From the NCBI GenBank assembly GCA_958295905.1, contig OY282382.1:2132001-2196000 (forward strand): a DNA stretch of 64,000 nucleotides, read 5' to 3'. Under the pieces are notes generated by a model that ran no database searches, was not told the origin of the DNA, and saw only the letters and a program-made list of their open reading frames with translations. Source of the DNA: an uncultured Vicinamibacterales bacterium (lineage in GTDB: Bacteria > Acidobacteriota > Vicinamibacteria > Vicinamibacterales > UBA8438). Positions 57,733-64,000 of the stretch are shown in pieces; position 1 is the first letter of the stretch; every line of letters begins with the position of its first letter. Position numbers and translations under genes: made by a program.

Positions 57733-57922
57733 GACGCCGGATGATACCGGATGCGGCCCGCGACCTGTCCGCCGGCCCCGCGACCGTCTTGCCGCCGGGC
57801 GGGCGGCCGCAACCGGGCTTCGCCGGCGTGAGACGACCCTGCCCCGGTTCCGACCCCCGACCCGTTCCCCGGTCCGCCCACGTATAATGAGGGCCTTTCG
57901 CCCGGGGAACGGTGCCCGCGAC

Positions 57923-59128
57923 ATGACAGACGCCTTCATCTACGACGGAGTTCGCACCCCGTTCGGCCGCCACGCCGGGGCCCTCGCCCCGGTGCGGCCG
58001 GACGACCTGCTGGCCGGTCCCATCGCCACCCTGATGGCGCGCAGCCCGTTCCGGCCCGAGGACGTGGAGGACGTCATCGCCGGCTGCACGAACCAGGCCG
58101 GCGAGGACTGCCGCAACGTCGCGCGGCGGGCGGGGCTGCTGGCCGGCCTGCCGGTGGAGGTGGCGGGGATGACCGTCAACCGGCTCTGCGCGAGCGGGCT
58201 CGCGGCGGTGGTGGACGCCGCGCGGGCGGTCGCCTGCGGCCAGGGCGACCTGTTCATCGCGGGCGGGGTCGAGAGCATGAGCCGCGCCCCGTTCGTGATG
58301 GCGAAGTCGGAGCGGGCCTTCGGGCGCCGGCTCACGGTGCACGACAGCACCCTGGGGTCGCGGTTCTCCAACCCGAGGACCACCGCGCAGTACGGCGACC
58401 ATGCGATGCCGGAGACCGCCGACAACATCGCCGCCGACCTGGGCATCACCCGCGCCGACAGCGACCGGTTCGCCTTGGCGTCGCAGCAGCGGTTCGCCCG
58501 CGCCCGGGCCGCCTGCTTCTACAAGGACGAACTCGACCCGGTGACGGTGCCGGGGCGGAAGCGGGGAGAGCAGGCGGTGGTGGCCGACGACGAGCATCCC
58601 CGCCCCGGCACCTCGCTGGACAAGCTGGCGGCGCTGCGGCCGCTCTTCGAGAACGGCGTGGTGACCGCCGGCAACGCTTCGGGCATCAACGACGGCGCGG
58701 CCGCCCTCGTCGTCGGCAGCCGCGCCGCCGGCGAGCGGGCGGGGGCGGCGCCCCTCGCCCGCGTGGTCTCGGCCGCGGCGGCGGGGGTCGAGCCGCGGGT
58801 CATGGGCCTGGGGCCGGTGCCCGCGAGCCGGAAGGCCCTCGCGCGGGCGGGGCTGGCGCTGGCGGACATGGACGTCATCGAGATCAACGAGGCGTTCGCC
58901 ACCCAGGTGCTGGGGTGCCTGAAGCTGCTGGAGGTCGACCAGGACGACAGCCGGGTGAATCCGAACGGCGGCGCGATCGCCGTCGGCCATCCCTTGGGCG
59001 CGTCCGGCGCCCGGTTGACGCTGACGGCGATCCGGCAGCTCGAGCGGTGCCGGGGGCGTTACGCCCTGGTGACCCTGTGCATCGGCGTCGGTCAGGGGCT
59101 CGCGGCCGTGCTGGAGCGGGCGCCCTGA
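57923..59128 (+). CDS. Acetyl-CoA acyltransferase / thiolase
   Basis: VRTPFGRHAGALA, TVNRLCASGLAAVVDAARAV, GGVESMSRAPFVM, NEAFATQVL, NPNGGAIAVGHPLGASGARL. Confidence 0.96.
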   Translation: MTDAFIYDGVRTPFGRHAGALAPVRPDDLLAGPIATLMARSPFRPEDVEDVIAGCTNQAGEDCRNVARRAGLLAGLPVEVAGMTVNRLCASGLAAVVDAARAVACGQGDLFIAGGVESMSRAPFVMAKSERAFGRRLTVHDSTLGSRFSNPRTTAQYGDHAMPETADNIAADLGITRADSDRFALASQQRFARARAACFYKDELDPVTVPGRKRGEQAVVADDEHPRPGTSLDKLAALRPLFENGVVTAGNASGINDGAAALVVGSRAAGERAGAAPLARVVSAAAAGVEPRVMGLGPVPASRKALARAGLALADMDVIEINEAFATQVLGCLKLLEVDQDDSRVNPNGGAIAVGHPLGASGARLTLTAIRQLERCRGRYALVTLCIGVGQGLAAVLERAP

Positions 59129-59143
59129 CCGGGACGCCCAACC

Positions 59144-60586
59144 ATGGCTGACGAACCCACCGCCGCCCCCCCCGCCTCTCCCGTCAAGCCCTACCGGCTG
59201 CTGGCGCTGGCGGGGATCTACGTCGCCATCGCCCATGTGCTGCCCGCGCCGGAGGGGATCGCCGCCGAGGAGTGGCGCCGGGTCGGCGTGTTCTTCGCCA
59301 CCATCGCGGGGTTGATGCTGCAGCCCATGCCCGGGTCCCAGGTGGTGCTGGTGGGCATCACCGCCATGGTCGTCGCCGGCGGCCTGCCCATGGACCGGGC
59401 GCTGAGCGGCTATTCGTCCTCGTCGGTGTGGATGGTGCTGATGGCGATGCTCATGTCGCGCGCCCTGCGCGACTCGGGACTCGCCCGCCGCATCGCCCTG
59501 TGGTTCATCCGGGCCATCGGGCGCACGTCGCTCGGGCTCGGCTACGCCATGCACCTGACCGACCTCACCCTGGCCACCGGGGTGCCGTCGATCACCGCGC
59601 GGTCGGCGAGCATCGTCTTTCCCATCGCCCGCGGCATCAGCAGCCTCTACAAGTCGAATCCCGGCGCGTCGTCCGCCATTCTCGGGACGTTCCTGATGAC
59701 CTGCCTGTACCAGGGCAGCGTCATCTCGTCGGCGATGTTCTACTACAGCAGCGCCGCCAACCTGCTGCTGGGCGAGCTGGCGGCGGAGTACGCGGGGGTG
59801 ACCATCACCTGGGCGAGCTGGTTCACGGCCGGCTTCCTGCCGGGGCTCGTGTCCAGCGTCGTCGTGCCGTGGCTGGTCTATCGGGTGATACCGCCGTCGC
59901 TGAAGCAGACGCCCGCCGCCTCCGAGTTCGCCGACGAGCAGTTGGCGGCGCTCGGTCCCATCCGGGGGCGCGAGGCGGTGGTGGGCGGCGTGTTCGTCGG
60001 GCTGATCGGCTTCTGGGTCGCGTCGTCCTACGTGAGCTGGCTCTCGCCGACGCTCGTCGCCCTGCTCGGCATCGCGGTGCTGTTCACGACCCAGGCCCTG
60101 ACCTGGGACAGCGCGCTGAGCGAGCGGTCCGCCTGGGACATCTTCGTGTGGTACGGCGGCCTGCTGATGATGGGCGGGGTGCTGAACGACACCGGGGTGG
60201 CGACGCTGTTCGCGGAGTGGTTCGGGTCGTGGTTCACCGGGGTCCCCTGGGCCGTGGTCTTCGTCGCGACCCTCGTCATCTACTTCTACGCGCACTATTT
60301 CTTCGCGAGCACGACCGTCCACGCCCTCGCCATGTACCCCCCGTTCCTGGCGTTGCTGGTGAGTTTGGGGGCGCCGGCTCCGGTGGTCGTTTACAGCCTG
60401 GTGTTCATCAACAACCTGACCGCCGGACTGACCCACTACGGGACGACCACGTCACCGATCATCTTCGTCGAGGGCTACGTGACCCTCAAGGACTGGTGGC
60501 GGGTCGGCTTCTACGCCTCCGTCGCCAACTTGGCGATCTGGATCCCGGTCGGGCTGCTCTGGTGGAAGATACTCGGGCTGTGGTGA
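59144..60586 (+). CDS. DASS/SLC13-like anion:sodium symporter
   Basis: VVLVGITAMVVAGGLPMDRALSGYSSSSVWMVLMAMLMSRAL; NNLTAGLTHYGTTTSPIIFVEGYV. Confidence 0.9.
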   Translation: MADEPTAAPPASPVKPYRLLALAGIYVAIAHVLPAPEGIAAEEWRRVGVFFATIAGLMLQPMPGSQVVLVGITAMVVAGGLPMDRALSGYSSSSVWMVLMAMLMSRALRDSGLARRIALWFIRAIGRTSLGLGYAMHLTDLTLATGVPSITARSASIVFPIARGISSLYKSNPGASSAILGTFLMTCLYQGSVISSAMFYYSSAANLLLGELAAEYAGVTITWASWFTAGFLPGLVSSVVVPWLVYRVIPPSLKQTPAASEFADEQLAALGPIRGREAVVGGVFVGLIGFWVASSYVSWLSPTLVALLGIAVLFTTQALTWDSALSERSAWDIFVWYGGLLMMGGVLNDTGVATLFAEWFGSWFTGVPWAVVFVATLVIYFYAHYFFASTTVHALAMYPPFLALLVSLGAPAPVVVYSLVFINNLTAGLTHYGTTTSPIIFVEGYVTLKDWWRVGFYASVANLAIWIPVGLLWWKILGLW

Positions 60587-60730
60587 GCGGCCTCCCGCGA
60601 ACGGAAACAGGCCGGGGTCCGGGCCGCGGAACCGCACCGCGGCCGGAGGCCGGTTGGGGGGAGAGCGGAACCGCATGGCCCGGTTCCGGGTAGGACTCCG
60701 CCCGCAGGAACGGTGGAGAGTCCTGGCCGG

Positions 60731-60838
60731 GTCTGTTCGGAGCGGCGGCGCCGCAAGGCGGCGGCACGTGTCCGCCTGGACGAACGACGTGATCGAGTGG
60801 CCGGTCTGTTCGGAGCGGCGGCGCCGCAAGGCGGCGGC
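60731..60838. repeat. 35-bp perfect direct repeat pair, period 73
   Basis: gtctgttcggagcggcggcgccgcaaggcggcggc at 60731-60765 and 60804-60838. Confidence 0.92.
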
Positions 60839-60857
60839 GATTCTCCGGGCCGGGAGC

Positions 60858-61168
60858 CGTGGCGAACCCCTCGCCGCACCGGGCGCGGCGGGGGCGCCGG
60901 CGGGCTGGAAGACGCCCGCGGGCAGAGAACGTCCGTGCGTGGCAAGGCGCGGCGGGGGCGCATATCGGGGCATGGCAGCCCGTGGTGAACCCCGCGCCGC
61001 ACCGGGCGCGGCGAGGGGTGCCGGCGGGCTGAAGAGCGCCCGCGGCCAAGAACGCCCGTGCCTGACCAGGCGTGGGGAGGTCGCATATTGGGCATGGGCA
61101 ACCGACGGACAACGCAGTCAGGCGGGATGCATCGCCGGTCGAATACGGCGGGGACTTTCGCCGCGGGC
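60858..61168 (+). repeat. Repeat family R3, one partial plus one full copy in tandem, running into the amidohydrolase start
   Basis: gtggygaacccc at 60859 and 60982; full copy continues through cgacggacaacgcagtcaggcgggatgcatcgccggtcgaat. Confidence 0.88.
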
Positions 61169-62641
61169 GGGGTGGTGCTGGCCGCGGCGTGGTGTCTCGC
61201 CGCGTGCGGCGGCGGTACCCAGGTCGAGCCGGTGGACCTGCTCCTCACGGGGGGCCGGGTCATGGACCCCGAGAGCGGGTTCGACGCGCCCGCCAACGTG
61301 GCCCTGCGCGACGCGGTCATCGTCGCCGTCGGCGACGACCGGCCCGAGGCGCGGGAGGTGCTCGACGCTTCCGGCCTCGTCGTCGCGCCGGGGTTTGTCG
61401 ACCTCCACGCCCACGGCCAGGACCCCGAGAGTCAGCGGTATCAGGCGCGCGACGGCGTTACCACGGCGATGGAGCTGGAGATCGGGGCTTATCCCGTCGA
61501 CGCCTGGTACGCGGGCCGCGGCGGGCGGGCGCTCATCAACTACGGGGCGACGGTCAGCCACCAGGGCGCCCGCCGGGAAGCGTTCGGCGCCGTGCAGACG
61601 GAGCGGAACGACGAGGGCACGTTCACCCTGGGGCGCGGCGGCGCCTACCTCTACGAAGAGGCTTCCGAGGAGGAGCTGCGCCGCCTCGCCCGGCTCATGG
61701 AGGCGGGTCTCGACCAGGGCGCCCTCGGCTTCGGGTTCGGCATCACCTATACCCCGGGAGCCACCCACGAAGAGCTCTGGCGCCTGTTCGCAGTGGCGGC
61801 GGAACGCCGGGCGCCGGTGTTCATCCACCTCCGATCGACCGGCGCGTTCGCCAGCCGCGAGGCCATCGCCCCGTTCCAGGAAGCCATCGCCAACGCCGCC
61901 GCCACCGGCGCCGCCCTGCACATCGTCCACATGAACAGCAGCGCCGGCGAGTCCGCCCCGGCCGCCCTCGAGCTGATCCGGGGCGCGCAGGCGCGCGGGG
62001 TCGACGTGACCACCGAGGCCTATCCGTACACCGCCAGCGCCAGCCGCATCGAGTCGGCCCTGTTCGACGGCTGGGCGGGCCGGCCCCCCGAAGACCATGC
62101 CCGCCTGCAGTGGGTCGAGACCGGCGAGCGCCTGACCGAGGAGACCTTCCGCCGCTACCGCGGGCAGGGCGGCTGGGTCATCACCCACGGCCGGTCGGAG
62201 ACCACCAACGAGTGGATCGTCGCCCAGCCCGACGTCATCGCGGCCAGCGACGGCATTCCCTTCAGCCAGGGCCGGTCCCACCCCCGCGGCGCCGGCACGT
62301 TCGCCCGCATCCTCGGCCACTACGTGCGCGACCGCGGGGTCCTGCCGCTGATGGACGCCCTGCGCAAGATGACCCTGCTGCCGGCGCAGCGGCTCGAGGG
62401 GGTGACTCCTCAGATGGCGCGGAAGGGCCGCGTCCAGGTCGGCGCCGACGCCGACCTCACCCTGTTCGACCCCGGCACGGTCATCGACCGGGCCACCTAC
62501 GACTCGCCGGACCGCTACTCCGAGGGCATCCGGCACGTCCTCGTCGGCGGCACGTTCGTCGTCCGGGACGGGGAGCTCCTGGAGGGGGTCTTTCCGGGGC
62601 GGGCGATTCGGGGGGCGGTGTCGCCGGAATCCGCACCGTAG
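61127..62641 (+). CDS. D-aminoacylase-like amidohydrolase, predicted lipoprotein
   Basis: Lipobox-like CLAACGGG; LLLTGGRVMDPESG, APGFVDLHAHGQ, DGVTTAMELE, HIVHMNSS; first codons overlap repeat R3. Confidence 0.88.
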   Translation: MHRRSNTAGTFAAGGVVLAAAWCLAACGGGTQVEPVDLLLTGGRVMDPESGFDAPANVALRDAVIVAVGDDRPEAREVLDASGLVVAPGFVDLHAHGQDPESQRYQARDGVTTAMELEIGAYPVDAWYAGRGGRALINYGATVSHQGARREAFGAVQTERNDEGTFTLGRGGAYLYEEASEEELRRLARLMEAGLDQGALGFGFGITYTPGATHEELWRLFAVAAERRAPVFIHLRSTGAFASREAIAPFQEAIANAAATGAALHIVHMNSSAGESAPAALELIRGAQARGVDVTTEAYPYTASASRIESALFDGWAGRPPEDHARLQWVETGERLTEETFRRYRGQGGWVITHGRSETTNEWIVAQPDVIAASDGIPFSQGRSHPRGAGTFARILGHYVRDRGVLPLMDALRKMTLLPAQRLEGVTPQMARKGRVQVGADADLTLFDPGTVIDRATYDSPDRYSEGIRHVLVGGTFVVRDGELLEGVFPGRAIRGAVSPESAP

Positions 62642-62686
62642 CGCGGCCCCGCGGTTCGGCGGCCGCGTGCGGACGGCGCAATCCGG

Positions 62687-63925
62687 TCATGGGCTTCGCG
62701 CCGGTCGGGCGGTGTCCGGCTCCGTGTGGCCGCGCGCCGCCCCCACCTCGGGCGCCAGCAGCGCCGCCAGCCGGGCGCCGGCGGCCACCGCGTCCGCGGC
62801 GCCGATCTCCAGCAGCCGCTGGATGTAGTCGGGTTGGAACATCAGCAGGCTGAGGAGGTCGGGGCTCGTCGTCTCGCGCGAGCCGAGACCGCGGGTGAGG
62901 TACCGGAAGGCCCGCGGGAGCTGCGGCTCGAACTTGAGGGACAGCCGGCCGAGGTCCTCGGACGGGCGGATGACGACGAGCTCGACGTGATGCAGGCCCT
63001 GCCGGCGGTCGGGGGGCAGGAAGCGGATCAGCGAGTTCAGCCGCTGCAGCGCCAGGCCGTCGTGGTCGAGGTCGTCGAGGAACATCGCGTTCAGCAACTG
63101 GCCGCCGATTTGCGCGGGCGGCGGGTAGTGGTGGATGACGGGCCGGCTCGCCTCCCGGGTGATGGCCCGGTGGCGGTTCGAGACGGCGAGGATGCGCCGC
63201 GCGCCGAGGTGGACGGGGGCCGAGCACGGGGCCATCATCCGGATGCCGCCGTCGCCGTACCAGCCGTCGTCGAGCCGGACGGCGGGGAAGAACAGGGGCA
63301 GGGCGGCCGAGGCCATGACGTGCTCGACGGTGATCGCGGCGCGGCGGGCGCGCCGGTAGGGGCGGTTCCAGTCCACGGGGTCCGCCCCCTGCACCCATAT
63401 CACCGACTGCCCGGTGCTGTAGCTGCTGGTGGAGATGGCCAGCGCCCGCAGCCGGCCGGCCGCGAGGTTGCGGGCGATGCCGGCGATCTCGCCGTTGTGG
63501 TTCGGTCTCAGCCGCTGGTGCAGGGAAGCACGGAGGGGCGCGGTGTCGAGCAGTCCCCGCACCTGCGGGGCGAACGTGGCGCCGCCCGAGAGCAGCCGGA
63601 CGCCCCAGCGCGCGACGAGGCCGGCGAGAGAACGGCTGTCGACCCGGAACACCCGGTCGACCCGCTGGCGCCGCCAGTGCTCGACGAGATCGCGGATCGC
63701 GCCGGCCAGCGATCCATCCCGCGCGGCGAGCCAGGTCGCGTTGATGGCGCCGGCCGACGTGCCCACGAGGATGGGGAACCGCGCCGTCGGGTGGCGCCGG
63801 ATCAGCTCTCCCAGGAATCCGACCTGGTAGGCGGCGCGGGCGCCCCCGCCGACGAGGACGAGGGCCAGATCGTCCCTGGCCGGCGAAGGCGTGTCCGGCG
63901 CGCCGGACGGGGAAAATGCATCCAC
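62687..63925 (-). CDS. Patatin-like phospholipase
   Basis: LVLVGGGARAAYQVGFL, LVGTSAGAINA (GxSxG), DGWYGDGGIRM (DGG). Confidence 0.93.
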   Translation of the reverse strand: MDAFSPSGAPDTPSPARDDLALVLVGGGARAAYQVGFLGELIRRHPTARFPILVGTSAGAINATWLAARDGSLAGAIRDLVEHWRRQRVDRVFRVDSRSLAGLVARWGVRLLSGGATFAPQVRGLLDTAPLRASLHQRLRPNHNGEIAGIARNLAAGRLRALAISTSSYSTGQSVIWVQGADPVDWNRPYRRARRAAITVEHVMASAALPLFFPAVRLDDGWYGDGGIRMMAPCSAPVHLGARRILAVSNRHRAITREASRPVIHHYPPPAQIGGQLLNAMFLDDLDHDGLALQRLNSLIRFLPPDRRQGLHHVELVVIRPSEDLGRLSLKFEPQLPRAFRYLTRGLGSRETTSPDLLSLLMFQPDYIQRLLEIGAADAVAAGARLAALLAPEVGAARGHTEPDTARPARSP

Positions 63926-64000
63926 GAGATGACCGGCGGGTTTGGTTGGGGGCGGCGCCGCCGCCGCGCGGCGACGGCCCGGTCGGTGGACCGTCGCTGA

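Noticed and set aside
56039-60436. 1465-aa minus-strand ORF (also 43184..46276 minus, 9145..12096 plus, 30850..34482 plus, 50890..53490 plus)
   Set aside because: Shadow ORFs of high-GC DNA: Arg/Pro/Gly-rich translations with no domain motifs, antisense or out of frame to well-supported genes.
1-64000. tRNA/rRNA genes
   Set aside because: No convincing tRNA T-arm/acceptor pattern or rRNA sequence was seen when reading; tRNAscan-SE/Infernal would be needed to be certain.

Overview
High-GC, densely coded bacterial chromosome segment. The gene content and style look like Acidobacteriota (Vicinamibacteria-like); this is inference only. I support about 50 CDS, mostly housekeeping or metabolic: a two-ATPase/two-permease ABC export cluster, 3-hydroxyacyl-CoA dehydrogenase, folE, YpdA-like reductase, a Lon-N/VWA/AAA+ cluster, a DPP III-like M49 peptidase, lpd, lipA, ferredoxin-nuoB-nuoI, a TPR/double-retropepsin protein, a peptidase/TolB-propeller/Omp85-like fusion, TlpA, DUF72, YvcK, LigD-type phosphoesterase, SSS symporter, MFS, Uma2, molybdopterin oxidoreductase, ADOP permease, metF, OPT transporter + PqqD-like protein, nadE, dut, a CHRD-cytochrome c fusion, CaiB/BaiF CoA transferase, monomeric icd, GGT, thiolase, DASS transporter, D-aminoacylase-like lipoprotein and patatin. 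No rRNA, tRNA, CRISPR/cas, transposase or prophage was recognised. The most unusual content is non-genic. (1) At least four families of short interspersed repeats, two with clear terminal inverted repeats, have no visible mobilising enzyme. (2) At 13 or more unrelated loci, a different 20-40 bp sequence is directly repeated at a near-constant period of about 69-78 bp (often 72-75, about 7 helical turns). Several of these cover the 3' end and stop codon of a gene or form in-frame duplications. (3) A hairpin repeat begins exactly at the TAG stop codon of four genes. All identities and periods were counted by eye and need computational confirmation.
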